Notes: generated by a model not told the origin, from the letters alone. A DNA stretch of 64,000 nt from Corynebacterium vitaeruminis DSM 20294 (GCF_000550805.1 NZ_CP004353.1:2046001-2110000); one strand, 5' to 3'. Shown: positions 46,368-55,703, numbered from the stretch's first letter. A program made the numbers and translations.

Positions 46368-48251
46368 CTAGCTGAAGGCCTCGCTGAGTAGGTGCTTTCT
46401 TAGTTTCTCCAGCTCCACGAGCTCGGTGAACAGACGGTTGTACACCTGCAGGTCGTCGGTGGGACGCATGCGCTGCATCTGCGACTTCAGCTGCGCGATC
46501 CGGTTGCCCACGCGCAGCTCCTGCAGGCGCGCGAGGGTGCTGCGCACATGGGCGCCGAGGTCGTCGGTGTTGTAGCGGATCGGCTCGACGGCGAGCTCCG
46601 AGAGCACCGACTGCGCGACGAGGTCGTAGACCTTCGCCTGGACCTCGGAGATCCACTCCACACCTTCGACGTGGCCAGCACAACCGCCCGCATCGGCGAT
46701 GGCCTTGCGGATCTCCCGGTAGGTCTCGTGGGTGAAGTATTCCAGCCCCAGCTCATCGACCTTGGCGGCGTACTCCGGCAGCTGGAGGGCGATCTTGAGG
46801 GTCTCCCGCTCCGGCCACAGGCGCGGGTCGCGGCGGTTGGGCATGCTCATCATCCGCTGGGCCACGCCCACCTCGTCGCTACCGCCGATGCGGCGTGGGC
46901 GGGTGTCGTTTCGCGGGGCGCGCGCGGCCCGGCGGACCTCCTGGAGCACCTCGGTTGGGTCGAGCCAGCCGACCCAACCCGCGAGCAGGCGCGCGTACTC
47001 GTCCTGGAGAGGCTTGTCCTTGATCTGCGCGACCACGGGCGCGGTGCGGCGCAGCGCTTGGAGGCGGCCTTCCGGGTTGTCCAGGTTGAAGCCCTGGAGC
47101 ATCGAGCGAATGACGAACTCGAACATGGGCACGCGGTCGGCGATGAGGTCGCGCAGGGCCGCGTCGCCGCGCTGGAGGCGCAGGTCGCAGGGGTCGAGGG
47201 CGTCGGGGGCGACGGAGACGAACGACTGCCCGGTGAACTTCTGGTCGCCCTCGAAGGCGCGCATCGCGGCCTTTTGGCCGGCCTCGTCGCCGTCGAAGGT
47301 GTAGATGAGCTCGCCGCGGAAGTAGCTGTCGTCCAGCATGAGCCGGCGGATGAGCTGGAGGTGTTCCTCGCCGAAGGCGGTGCCGCAGGAGGCCACGGCG
47401 GTGGTCACGCCCGCGGCGTGCATGGCCATGACGTCCGTGTAGCCCTCCACCACCACGGCCTGGTGGCGGGCGGCGATGTCTTTCTTGGCCATGTCGAGGC
47501 CGAAGAGCACCTTCGACTTCTTGTACAGCATCGTCTCGGGCGTGTTCATGTACTTGCCGAGGTTGTCGTCGTCGAAGAGCTTGCGCGCGCCGAAGCCGAT
47601 GACGTTGCCGGAAATGTCCTTGATCGGCCAGAGGAGACGGCGGTGGAAGCGATCGATCGGGCCCCGCTTGCCCATCTTGGACAGGCCTGCGGCCTCCAGC
47701 TCCTTGAACTCGAAGCCCTTGCGCAGCAGGTACTTGGTGAGCGTGTCCCAGCCCTCCGGCGCGTAGCCGCACTCGAAGGAGTGGATGAGCTCCCTCGAGA
47801 ATCCCCTATCCAGCAGGAACTGGCGCGCGACCGCCGCGGCCGGGGTCTCGAGCTGCTCGCGGTAAAACTGGTGCGCCGCCCGGTTGGCCTCGATGAGCCG
47901 CTTTCGGGTGCCGGGCTCCTCCCGGCGCGCGCCCGTTGATCCGCCCTGGTAGTTGATGTGGTAGCCGATCGACTCCGCGCACATCTCCACCGCCTCGGGG
48001 AAGGTGACGTGCTCCATCTCCATGAGGAAGGTGAACACATCCCCGCCCTTGCCGGTGGAAAAGCAGTGGAAGTAGCCGTGGTTGGGGCGCACGTGGAAGG
48101 ACGGGGTCTTCTCATCCTTGAAGGGGCTGAGGCCCTTGAGCGAGTCCGCTCCTGCAGGCTTGAGCTGGACGTATTCGCCGACGATATCCTCGATGGGCGT
48201 CCGCTCGCGGATCGCCTGGATATCGCTTTCTGGAATACGCCCCTTTGCCAT
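46368..48251 (-). CDS. dnaG: DNA primase, with eroded N-terminal zinc site
   Basis: DnaG makes RNA primers for replication. The 627-residue protein has the N-terminal CHC2 domain, the TOPRIM domain (VVVEGYTDVMAMH; ELIYTFDGDEAGQKA) and the C-terminal DnaB-binding region. In the zinc domain the usual LCPFH-EKTPSF reads LSPFKDEKTPSF and HCFGCG reads HCFSTG, so three of four zinc ligands are replaced, while the surrounding sequence is well kept. The ATG at 48251 starts the family sequence (MAKGRIPESDIQAI). It follows glmS on the same strand beyond a terminator. Confidence 0.96.
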   Translation of the reverse strand: MAKGRIPESDIQAIRERTPIEDIVGEYVQLKPAGADSLKGLSPFKDEKTPSFHVRPNHGYFHCFSTGKGGDVFTFLMEMEHVTFPEAVEMCAESIGYHINYQGGSTGARREEPGTRKRLIEANRAAHQFYREQLETPAAAVARQFLLDRGFSRELIHSFECGYAPEGWDTLTKYLLRKGFEFKELEAAGLSKMGKRGPIDRFHRRLLWPIKDISGNVIGFGARKLFDDDNLGKYMNTPETMLYKKSKVLFGLDMAKKDIAARHQAVVVEGYTDVMAMHAAGVTTAVASCGTAFGEEHLQLIRRLMLDDSYFRGELIYTFDGDEAGQKAAMRAFEGDQKFTGQSFVSVAPDALDPCDLRLQRGDAALRDLIADRVPMFEFVIRSMLQGFNLDNPEGRLQALRRTAPVVAQIKDKPLQDEYARLLAGWVGWLDPTEVLQEVRRAARAPRNDTRPRRIGGSDEVGVAQRMMSMPNRRDPRLWPERETLKIALQLPEYAAKVDELGLEYFTHETYREIRKAIADAGGCAGHVEGVEWISEVQAKVYDLVAQSVLSELAVEPIRYNTDDLGAHVRSTLARLQELRVGNRIAQLKSQMQRMRPTDDLQVYNRLFTELVELEKLRKHLLSEAFS

Positions 48252-48272
48252 AACAAGAACAATAGCAAGCAT

Positions 48273-48300
48273 GCAAAAGACCCCGCGCTGGGCGGGGTCT
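48273..48300 (-). terminator. Terminator of glmS
   Basis: On the minus strand AGACCCCGC and GCGGGGTCT form a 9-bp hairpin followed by TTTTGC, between the glmS stop and the dnaG start. Confidence 0.85.
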
Positions 48301-48341
48301 GAGCTTCTTCCGAGGCGGGATCGCTTCGGATTTCGGCTCCG

Positions 48342-50213
48342 CTACTCGACGGTCACCGACTTCGCGAGGTTACGCGGCTGGTCGACGTCGTAGCCCTTGG
48401 CCGTCGCAACGGCGCAGGCGAAGATCTGCAGCGGGACCGTGGCCAGCAGCGGCTGCAGCAGGGTCGGCGCCTGCGGGATGCGGATGACGTGGTTGGCAAA
48501 CTGCTCGACGGCGGTGTCGCCTTCCTCCGCGATGACGATGGTGATCGCCCCGCGCGCGCGGATCTCCTGGATGTTGGAGACGACCTTGGCGTGCAGCGAG
48601 TCGCGGCCGCGCGGGGACGGCACGATGACGAACACCGGCTGCCCCTCCTCGATGAGCGCGATCGGGCCGTGCTTGAGCTCGCCCGCGGCGAAGCCCTCGG
48701 CGTGCAAGTACGCGATCTCCTTGAGCTTGAGCGCGCCCTCGAGCGCCACGGGGAAGCCCACGTGGCGGCCCAGGAAGAGCACGGACTTGGAGTCCTTCAT
48801 CTCGGTGCCGAGCGCCTTGACCTGCTCCTCACCGTCGATGACCTGCTGGATCTTCTCCGGCATGGCCTTGAGCTCGTTGACCACGGCCTGGATCTCGTCG
48901 GCGAACATGTTGCCGCGCAGCTGGGCCAGGTAGAGGCCGAGCAGGTAGGAGGCGGTGATCTGCGCCAGGAACGCCTTGGTAGAGGCCACGGCGATCTCCG
49001 GACCGGCGTGGGTGTAGAGGTTGGCGTCGGCCTCGCGCGGGATGGAGGATCCGCGGGTGTTGCAGATCGCGATGACCTTTGCACCCTGCTCGCGCGCGTG
49101 GCGCACGGCCATGAGGGTGTCCATGGTCTCGCCGGACTGGGACAGCGCCACCACGAGGGTGCGGTCGGTGACGATCGGGTCGCGGTAGCGGAACTCGTGC
49201 GCCAGCTCCACCTCAGTGGGGATGCGGCACCAGTGCTCGATAGCGTAGCGGGCGACGTGGCCGGCGTAGGCGGCGGTGCCACAGGCGATGACGATGATCT
49301 TGTCGATGCTGCGCAGCGTGGCCTCGTCGATGTTGACCTCGTCGAGGGTGAGCTTGCCCTTGTCGTCGAAGCGGCCCAGGAGGGTGTCGCCGACGGCCTG
49401 CGGCTGGTCGTGGATCTCCTTGTCCATGAAGGAGGCGAAGCCGCCCTTCTCAGCGGAGGCCGCGTCCCACTCGACCTTGAACTCCTTGCCCTCGGCGGGG
49501 TTGCCGAAGAAGTCCGTGATCTCGTAGGAGTCCGGGGTGATGGTGACGATCTGGGCGTTGCCCATCTCGACGGCGTCCTTGGTGTAGTCGATGAAGCCGG
49601 AGACGTCGGAGCTGAGGAAGTTCTCCCCCTCGCCCAGGCCGATGACCAGCGGGGAGTTCAGGCGCGCCGCCACGATGCGATCCGGGAACTGCGACTGGAT
49701 CGCCAGCAGGGTGAACGCTCCCTCGAGGCGCTGGCTGGTCAGCTGCATCGCCTTGGTGAGGTCGCCGGGGGTCTCGGTGGCGAGTACGTCGGCGAGCAGG
49801 GTCGCCGCAACCTCGGTGTCGGTCTCGGAGACGAAGTTGTAACCCTTCTCCGCAAGCTCCTTCTTCAGCTCGGCGAAGTTCTCGATGATGCCGTTGTGGA
49901 CAACGGCGAGGTTGCCGTTGTCGACGACGTGCGGGTGCGCATTCGCATCGGTCGGGGCGCCATGGGTGGCCCAGCGGGTGTGTCCGATGCCGAGGGTGGA
50001 GGCAGGAAGCGGGGCCTTGGCGATCTCCTCGTCGAGGGCTGCTACCTTGCCAGCCTTCTTGCGGAACTGGATGGAACCATCCGCGAGGACTGCCACGCCG
50101 GCGGAGTCATAACCGCGATACTCGAGCCTGCGCAGACCCTCGAGCACAACGTCAAGAGCGCCATGCTCGCGGGCGATTTCCGGCGACCCGACATATCCGA
50201 CAATGCCACACAT
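48342..50213 (-). CDS. glmS: Glucosamine-6-phosphate synthase (glutamine-hydrolysing)
   Basis: GlmS makes glucosamine-6-phosphate from fructose-6-phosphate and glutamine, the entry to peptidoglycan and UDP-GlcNAc. The 623-residue protein begins MCGIVGYVG with the N-terminal nucleophile Cys. It has the glutaminase landmarks GHTRWATHG and SETDTEV, then two SIS domains (VIACGTAAYAG; ALSQSGETMDTL) and ends LAKSVTVE as in all GlmS. Length is normal. Its product may also feed the polysaccharide island. A terminator follows; no glmS ribozyme-like leader was recognised in the 160 bases upstream. Confidence 0.97.
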   Translation of the reverse strand: MCGIVGYVGSPEIAREHGALDVVLEGLRRLEYRGYDSAGVAVLADGSIQFRKKAGKVAALDEEIAKAPLPASTLGIGHTRWATHGAPTDANAHPHVVDNGNLAVVHNGIIENFAELKKELAEKGYNFVSETDTEVAATLLADVLATETPGDLTKAMQLTSQRLEGAFTLLAIQSQFPDRIVAARLNSPLVIGLGEGENFLSSDVSGFIDYTKDAVEMGNAQIVTITPDSYEITDFFGNPAEGKEFKVEWDAASAEKGGFASFMDKEIHDQPQAVGDTLLGRFDDKGKLTLDEVNIDEATLRSIDKIIVIACGTAAYAGHVARYAIEHWCRIPTEVELAHEFRYRDPIVTDRTLVVALSQSGETMDTLMAVRHAREQGAKVIAICNTRGSSIPREADANLYTHAGPEIAVASTKAFLAQITASYLLGLYLAQLRGNMFADEIQAVVNELKAMPEKIQQVIDGEEQVKALGTEMKDSKSVLFLGRHVGFPVALEGALKLKEIAYLHAEGFAAGELKHGPIALIEEGQPVFVIVPSPRGRDSLHAKVVSNIQEIRARGAITIVIAEEGDTAVEQFANHVIRIPQAPTLLQPLLATVPLQIFACAVATAKGYDVDQPRNLAKSVTVE

Positions 50214-50373
50214 AAAACCCTTTTTCCTATCTACTGCAGTACGTCCCCGACAAGCCTACTTGTCGTTGCCAGAGACTATACAGACCAGCACGTCATCTTT
50301 TAGATTCCTACAACACTAATGCACAGGCGCACCAATGCACGGCAGACATCGCTGTTGGTGAACGTGCAGTGAG

Positions 50374-52044
50374 CTAATCGACGACCAAGTTCACGTTCTC
50401 GTAGTACTTGGTGTGGCTTTGAACCTCGTTGCTGACGTTGTGGTTGACAACCTTCGGGTCCGTGCTGGCGATACCGACCGCACCCACCGCCTTCTGTTTG
50501 GGCATGGCGATGGCGTAGAGCTTGCCTAGAACACCATCATTGATCGAGAAATAGTTATGAATCTCTCCAATACTGTCCGAAGCCAGCGCTGACCAGCTTC
50601 CTTGTTGTCCAATCGCCCCTCCGAGAACATGGACCGCGCGGAGCCTTACCTTCTTCGATTCGTCTTCAACGCCAGCCATGGCGAGCGCGAGGTTGAGAGC
50701 CACACGTCCACCGAGGCTGTGTCCGATGACGACGCATTCGTCAATGTTTGTGCGCTGGAGGATCGCAGCAAGTGCCAAAGCAGTGGAATTGGCTCTGTTA
50801 ACTGCGGTGTGCCACGGGTTACTGACTAGGTCGATCGCGCCCAAGGCGGCTCCAGCAACCGGAAGGTTCTTAGCCACCCTTTTGCTGGCTCGACGCACGA
50901 TGGACTTTGCGACCATGCCAGCGCCACCTCCCGCAGCAAATCCAGCGAACCCAGACAGCTCTTTGAGCTCCTTAGAACCCCATTCAACTGTGTAAATCGG
51001 AGAGTCGGGATAGGCAGACTCCACAGCGCGCACCTCAGTTCGCCAGCTAAGCTTCCCCTCCGTGAGGAATCCGCGCAGAATGAGCACTGGCACCCCCGAA
51101 CCGTCACGTACCTTAGTGATGTTAAAGGAATCGTCGTCCCCCAGGTAAGCACTGAGAGCCCTGACCCCAGCGGCCGACCCGAGCATCCCTCCCGCCGCGG
51201 CAACGACGAGGGTGCCGCCTGCCATGCCCAAACCACCGGCGGCTAGCGAGCCCATACCCAATGCAGCAAGTCCTGCGTTGGTTGCGGCGGCACCCGTAAG
51301 ACCGAGGAACGTCGTACCAATGGCACCGCCAATCGCTGGCGCAGCGGCAAACCCCAGTGGTGTCGCGGCAGCCAGTGCAACGGTGCCCGCCATCGCGAGC
51401 TTCGCCGCACGATTGATATTCATGACTCGGTACTCTTGGAGTTCCTTAAACTGCGTGAGATCATCGATGCGCAAGTCCAGCTTGCTGAAATCCGGGACCT
51501 GATGCAGGTGCTCAGCGCAAAACACGGGCCCAGAGAGCAATCCAAAGGAGGCGACGCCGAAGTTCTCGCATTTAGGGACCTTGCAATGCGCGGTCGCATT
51601 TCCGCATTTCTTGCAGAGGTAGAGCCCCTTTTCTGACAGTGTGCGGTGATTGACGAACTGAAGGCAAGCGGAGCAGTAACCCTCTTCTTCCTCACCAGTC
51701 ACGAGGTCACTGAGCTCTGCCAGCTTGGTGGCATACTTGGCCTTTTCCTGCGCTTGGGAACGCAGCTCCTTTGCTCGATCGACGTCAATCGGTTGGCTCA
51801 TAGCGGGAATCTGCGACTCGAGCTCGCTCGCCTCAATATGAGCCACTGTTGCCAGCCAGAACTCGGTTACGATCGCGGGATTGCTGGTCAGCGAATCGTC
51901 TCCCTCAACCCGCGGCGATTGCGCGTCACCGACCTTGGTAACTCGGACGTATCGCCCTAGGTTTGAACGCAGTTCGCTGGTGAAGTCACCGTTGTCCTGA
52001 AGATCAATTCGGATCGCCTCGGATTCAATAGTTCGCTTGGGCAT
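50374..52044 (-). CDS. Zinc-ribbon plus DUF726-type alpha/beta hydrolase
   Basis: The 556-residue protein has three parts. Residues about 125-180 hold a cysteine-rich zinc-binding region with CSAC, CKKC, CKVPKC and C in VFCAEH. Residues 220-300 are Ala/Gly-rich hydrophobic segments (LAMAGTVALAAATPLGF; GGTLVVAAAGGMLGSAAG), likely membrane-inserted. The C-terminal domain shows VLILRGFLTEG, then the lipase-type nucleophile elbow VIGHSLGGRVAL and a VLGGAIG, as in DUF726/TMCO4 proteins. Substrate and role are unknown. The ATG at 52044 follows GGAAG. It is a single-gene unit beside an IS21 element. Confidence 0.75.
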   Translation of the reverse strand: MPKRTIESEAIRIDLQDNGDFTSELRSNLGRYVRVTKVGDAQSPRVEGDDSLTSNPAIVTEFWLATVAHIEASELESQIPAMSQPIDVDRAKELRSQAQEKAKYATKLAELSDLVTGEEEEGYCSACLQFVNHRTLSEKGLYLCKKCGNATAHCKVPKCENFGVASFGLLSGPVFCAEHLHQVPDFSKLDLRIDDLTQFKELQEYRVMNINRAAKLAMAGTVALAAATPLGFAAAPAIGGAIGTTFLGLTGAAATNAGLAALGMGSLAAGGLGMAGGTLVVAAAGGMLGSAAGVRALSAYLGDDDSFNITKVRDGSGVPVLILRGFLTEGKLSWRTEVRAVESAYPDSPIYTVEWGSKELKELSGFAGFAAGGGAGMVAKSIVRRASKRVAKNLPVAGAALGAIDLVSNPWHTAVNRANSTALALAAILQRTNIDECVVIGHSLGGRVALNLALAMAGVEDESKKVRLRAVHVLGGAIGQQGSWSALASDSIGEIHNYFSINDGVLGKLYAIAMPKQKAVGAVGIASTDPKVVNHNVSNEVQSHTKYYENVNLVVD

Positions 52045-52173
52045 TGTTCTTCCTTCTCGAGACGCCAAACTGCATGAGGATTCCCTGAATAGTTTAGTTT
52101 TTAAGCAAGCAAGAAAGCACCTTCATTGGCGATACCTTCCCCTTGGTTTCCCCCTGTTGGTTCTCGTGTCAAG

Positions 52174-52179
52174 GACGTG
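52174..52179. repeat. Target-site duplication of IS21 element, left copy (GACGTG)
   Basis: GACGTG directly precedes the left end TGTCAG and recurs at 54332-54337 after the right end. Confidence 0.85.
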
Positions 52180-52245
52180 TGTCAGCGGCGGTTGAAATGT
52201 AGCCCAGTTTCGACGGTTGAAATGTAGCCCAGTTTTTGTGTGTGG

Positions 52246-53043
52246 TTAGTTTATCTGGTGTTCTCGCTCGGCGGCGATCGAGGGGAGTATGTCTTCATGT
52301 CCTGTGATGCGGAAGCTGTTTCCTTTGTGGGTGAAGATTTCCGCGTGGTGGACTATTCGGTCAATCATTGCCGCTGCGATAGTCGCGTCACCGAAGCATT
52401 CACCCCACCTGGAAAACGGCAGGTTAGATGTCATGATGAGCGAGGCTTTCTCGTATCTGGTCGACACTAGCTGGAAGAACAGGTTGGCGGCTTCGGCTTC
52501 TATGGGGATGTAGCCCACCTCGTCGACGATGATGAGGTCATAACGGCCCAGCTTGGCTAAGAGTTTCGGCAGACTACCTGTGGAGTGGGCGTGGGTGAGT
52601 TGCTGCACCCAGCCGGCTGCGGTATCGAACAGGACTCGGTGGCCGTGCCGTGCAGCGATGACCCCTAGCCCGATGGCCAGGTGGGTTTTCCCTGTCCCGG
52701 GTGGGCCGAGGAAGATGACATTGCAGCCTTGAGCAATCCACGCAGATGTCTCCAACCGGGCGATTTTGGCCCGGTCGATGGCTGGCTGAACCATAAAGTC
52801 AAAGTCTTCAATAGTCTTGATGTGGGGAAAGCCTGCACGCTTAATCCGTGCCTGCGCCCCTGATGCCTGACGGGCTGAAGCCTCAACAGACAAGACAGCG
52901 GCTAGGTACTCTTCATAGGTCCACCCACCGTCACGGGCTTGTTCGGCCGTGTCATGGTAGGTGCTGCGGATGCGTGGGGCTTTGAGCACTGTGGCGATGT
53001 GGGCTAGCTCGGCATCGATTTGCTTGTAATTGATGGCGCTCAT
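52246..53043 (-). CDS. istB: IS21 helper ATPase
   Basis: The 265-residue AAA+ protein has Walker A in VIFLGPPGTGKTHLAIGLG and Walker B in YDLIIVDEVGYIPIE, and FSRWGECFGD, typical of IstB. It assembles on target DNA and directs the IstA transposase. Its ATG overlaps the istA stop by four bases, the normal coupling in IS21. The frame is intact and of normal length. Confidence 0.96.
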   Translation of the reverse strand: MSAINYKQIDAELAHIATVLKAPRIRSTYHDTAEQARDGGWTYEEYLAAVLSVEASARQASGAQARIKRAGFPHIKTIEDFDFMVQPAIDRAKIARLETSAWIAQGCNVIFLGPPGTGKTHLAIGLGVIAARHGHRVLFDTAAGWVQQLTHAHSTGSLPKLLAKLGRYDLIIVDEVGYIPIEAEAANLFFQLVSTRYEKASLIMTSNLPFSRWGECFGDATIAAAMIDRIVHHAEIFTHKGNSFRITGHEDILPSIAAEREHQIN

Positions 53044-54260
53044 GCCGAGTACTCCTGCCAGCCGGTCAGTCGGTCATAGACGTTTAAGTCCGCCGTTTCT
53101 ACGACAATGTCTCCTAGACGCGGTGTGGGTTGTGCAAGCTGTTGGCGCATCTGTTTCGCCAACCTCTGATGCTGCGGGTCGGTGACCGTGTGGTTTTTGC
53201 CCCACACCCTTTCGTGGTCGGCAACAATCAACCCGGTGCCATCGGTAACTAGTACCCGATCGAGTTGTACAAAGATGGTGACAATCTTGCCGATGGCTGA
53301 AGGCGATACCGAGTACCGATTAGCATCCACAGACACGTAGTAGTTCCTCGGTAACCGTACCTGCCTGGTCAAACCGGTCTGCGGTGGATACGGGGGAAGC
53401 GGATTCATAGCAGCCTTGTCGACTACCCATCGGTCTACCGGGCGTTGCGCCAAGCTGGCGTGCACACGAGTGTTCGCAATCGTGTCAATCCACCCATCAA
53501 GCTGTGCTTGCGCGTCCTGATGATCGGCAAAGTGCCGGCCGGGGAAAAACGATGTTTTCAGGTACTCGTTGTGGCGTTCGACAATGCCTTTCGTTTCCGG
53601 ATCCCTCGGCGGGGCTTGTTTGATGCGCACACCCAACGTGCCGGAAAACCCGACGACCTGATCGACGAGGCGTTTCTGGCCGATGCCGGATTCGTGATCC
53701 CACAACAGTTGCTTGGGTACTACGCCAAAACGTTGCTGAAGCAACAGCCACATCCCAGACACCAGATCACCGGTTGTCCTAGTGGGAAGAACACACGCGG
53801 CCATGAACCTGGAATACGATGCCACCATCACCAACACCGGGAACACCCCCGCGTGACCATGCGTATCGGGGATACCGTCATCGGGGAACATGAGGTCACA
53901 TTGAATCTGCACACCTGGCTTATGGTCGAGGGTATCGACTGGGTCGTGGGGGAGATACTCGGGGCGGATTCGACGGATGTTTTCCCTAAACCACGACATC
54001 GAGCCCTGCCAGGCGACGCGCTGTGCGATAACCGTGGCTTTCATATCAGGGACCTCGTCGAGCAAGGCCCTAACGTCCAGTTCCACCTCGTCAAACGCGG
54101 TCTTTTGTGGAGCTCGTTTGGAATACGACGGAGGTGTGTTGCTGGCTAAGGCCCGCTCTACCGTCTTTTTCGCGCAGCCGACTGTTGCTGCGATCTTGCG
54201 AATCGACATGCCATCTTTGCGCAAAATCCTGATCTGCGCCCAATCATCCATGGAAATCAC
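53040..54260 (-). CDS. istA: IS21 transposase
   Basis: The 406-residue transposase begins with an HTH (MDDWAQIRILRKDGMSIRKI) and has an rve-type DDE core: QCDLMFPDD (first Asp), LLWDHESGIGQ (second Asp) and DPETKGIVERHNEYLK (Glu). A C-terminal beta domain follows. The start is either the GTG at 54260 (MISMDDW, common among relatives) or the ATG at 54251. It is intact. Confidence 0.95.
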   Translation of the reverse strand: MISMDDWAQIRILRKDGMSIRKIAATVGCAKKTVERALASNTPPSYSKRAPQKTAFDEVELDVRALLDEVPDMKATVIAQRVAWQGSMSWFRENIRRIRPEYLPHDPVDTLDHKPGVQIQCDLMFPDDGIPDTHGHAGVFPVLVMVASYSRFMAACVLPTRTTGDLVSGMWLLLQQRFGVVPKQLLWDHESGIGQKRLVDQVVGFSGTLGVRIKQAPPRDPETKGIVERHNEYLKTSFFPGRHFADHQDAQAQLDGWIDTIANTRVHASLAQRPVDRWVVDKAAMNPLPPYPPQTGLTRQVRLPRNYYVSVDANRYSVSPSAIGKIVTIFVQLDRVLVTDGTGLIVADHERVWGKNHTVTDPQHQRLAKQMRQQLAQPTPRLGDIVVETADLNVYDRLTGWQEYSA

Positions 54261-54331
54261 CCATCCAATTCTTCTCGGATGGGCTACTTTTCCACCGTCA
54301 TTCTTGGGCTACTTTTCCACCGTCACTGACA

Positions 54332-54337
54332 GACGTG
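54332..54337. repeat. Target-site duplication of IS21 element, right copy (GACGTG)
   Basis: This is the second exact copy of GACGTG, directly after the right IS end at 54331. Confidence 0.85.
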
Positions 54338-54464
54338 CGGAAGCGCGAAAAAGAACGCTGATCTCTGACTAATGAATAACCACCCTCAGGCCCGCGGGGG
54401 TAGCCGCGGAATTGATGCCCGATGCGTTTCATTTTCAAATAGAGCTTCGCGCATAATCCCAGGT

Positions 54465-55376
54465 ATGAAGAAGTCTCTCCTCATCGCTGCTTCCCTCGCT
54501 GCGGCAGCCTCCCTTACCTTGTCCGCCTGTTCGTCCGACGACTCCTCCGGAAACGGCGCAAGCCAGGCCACTGAAACCACCACGACCACGGCACAGGCTT
54601 CCGCCCTCGAGGGCACTTGGAAGCAGACCAACTCTGCGGATCCCAGTAGGCAGATGGAAGCCGTCATCACCGACAACACGATCACCATCAACTGGCCAGC
54701 CTTCGACGCCGAAGGCAAGCCCATTTATTGGATCGGCACCTTCGACGAAAGCGCGGCTGCCCAAGGCGGAACGATCACCTCGACTCGAGACAAGTCGGCT
54801 ACCGATTCCCTCCTGCTGGCTTCCACCTCAGATACGAAAGACTTCACCGTCAACGATGGGAAGATCTCCTTTGGAGTTTCCATGCAAGATCTGTCGATGA
54901 CGGTCGAGATGGAAAAGGAATCCGACGAGGTACCGACGCCTACGACCGTACGCAACTCGGATGCAGCGAACTCCTTCGAGAACGGAGTCCTCGAGACCGC
55001 GAAGCTCCGGATCAAGATCACCGATTCCAGGGTCATTCACCCAGGTGAGCCGGGCAACGAGTATGGGGATAAGCCCGTCATCGCGTTTTACTACGACATC
55101 ACCAACAAGACCGACGAGGACCTGTCTGCCCTGGATTGGGCTTTTTACTTCGATGCCTTCCAAGACAACAATCCTAATACCGTCAACCAGCTCGAGACAG
55201 GCCCGAATCCCGATAGCGAGCTCAGCAGCAGTAGCTACGAGAAGATCAAGAAGAACGGCACAGCACAAGGCGCGGTGGCTTACTACCTCGATGACGAGGT
55301 AACCCCGGTGGAGCTGGTCGCCAAGATCTTCCCAGGCGACACCGAGATCGGCCGCCAGACCTTCCCAGTCTCCTAG
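54465..55376 (+). CDS. DUF5067-type lipoprotein
   Basis: The 303-residue protein has a lipoprotein signal peptide: MKKSLLIAASLAAAASL then the lipobox LSAC, with lipidation expected at Cys22. A Ser/Thr-rich linker follows. The middle region (LEGTWKQTNSADPSRQME ... MTVEMEKES) looks like a beta-rich domain, and the C-terminal part (LRIKITDSRVI ... VIAFYYDITNKTDEDLS) matches DUF5067, an immunoglobulin-like fold of Gram-positive lipoproteins. The frame opens 31 codons earlier, but only the ATG at 54465 gives a signal peptide. Function unknown. The IS21 element lies 130 bases upstream and may have changed its promoter. Confidence 0.85.
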   Translation: MKKSLLIAASLAAAASLTLSACSSDDSSGNGASQATETTTTTAQASALEGTWKQTNSADPSRQMEAVITDNTITINWPAFDAEGKPIYWIGTFDESAAAQGGTITSTRDKSATDSLLLASTSDTKDFTVNDGKISFGVSMQDLSMTVEMEKESDEVPTPTTVRNSDAANSFENGVLETAKLRIKITDSRVIHPGEPGNEYGDKPVIAFYYDITNKTDEDLSALDWAFYFDAFQDNNPNTVNQLETGPNPDSELSSSSYEKIKKNGTAQGAVAYYLDDEVTPVELVAKIFPGDTEIGRQTFPVS

Positions 55377-55388
55377 CCGCCCCAGACA

Positions 55389-55434
55389 AAAACCCTGACC
55401 TTCATCCACGCGGGTTGCAGGTCAGGGTTTGATT
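55389..55434. terminator. Bidirectional terminator between lipoprotein gene and tRNA(CAT)
   Basis: AAACCCTGACC and GGTCAGGGTTT form a perfect 11-bp hairpin with about 19 bases between, giving T-rich ends on both strands (GGGTTTG and GGGTTTTTG). It serves the plus-strand lipoprotein gene and the minus-strand tRNA. Confidence 0.85.
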
Positions 55435-55435
55435 G

Positions 55436-55509
55436 TGGGGCCACCGGGGCTCGAACCCGGGACCAACGGATTATGAGTCCGCAGCTCTAACCGACTGAGC
55501 TATAGCCCC
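55436..55509 (-). tRNA. tRNA with CAT anticodon (elongator Met or Ile2)
   Basis: A 74-base cloverleaf on the minus strand: acceptor GGGGCTA with TGGCCCC (one G-T pair), D arm TAGCTCAGTCGGTTAGAGC, anticodon loop CTCATAA (CAT), T arm GGGTTCGAGCCCC. It lacks initiator features. Whether it is elongator tRNA-Met or lysidine-modified tRNA-Ile2 cannot be settled by eye. Confidence 0.93.
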
Positions 55510-55703
55510 ACGTCGCAGCGCCGTTCGGTACGCACAAGGTACGCGAGGCAGAAGCAACGCGTTCGATTATATAGAGGAGTGTCCACATTCCTAAAACGGA
55601 CACCCACGCGACCCAATATCGCCCATTACCTGCAGATTTGCACGACTATCCGCGCCCGCTATATAGTTATCACTCGTTGGCAGGCAATGCCTGGCTACGA
55701 TAA

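Larger units (their letters stand above)
52180..54331 (-). mobile_element. Complete IS21-family insertion sequence, 2152 bp
   Basis: Both ends start TGTCAG and carry two copies of a repeat of the type CGGTTGAAATGTAGCCCA (left) and CGGTGGAAAAGTAGCCCA (right), the multiple terminal repeats typical of IS21. GACGTG is duplicated at both sides. It holds intact istA and istB, so it looks active. It lies between the DUF726 and lipoprotein genes without breaking either. Confidence 0.94.

Noticed and set aside
50214..50373. glmS ribozyme or other riboswitch upstream of glmS
   Set aside because: The 160 bases show only promoter-like AT stretches and no conserved ribozyme core.
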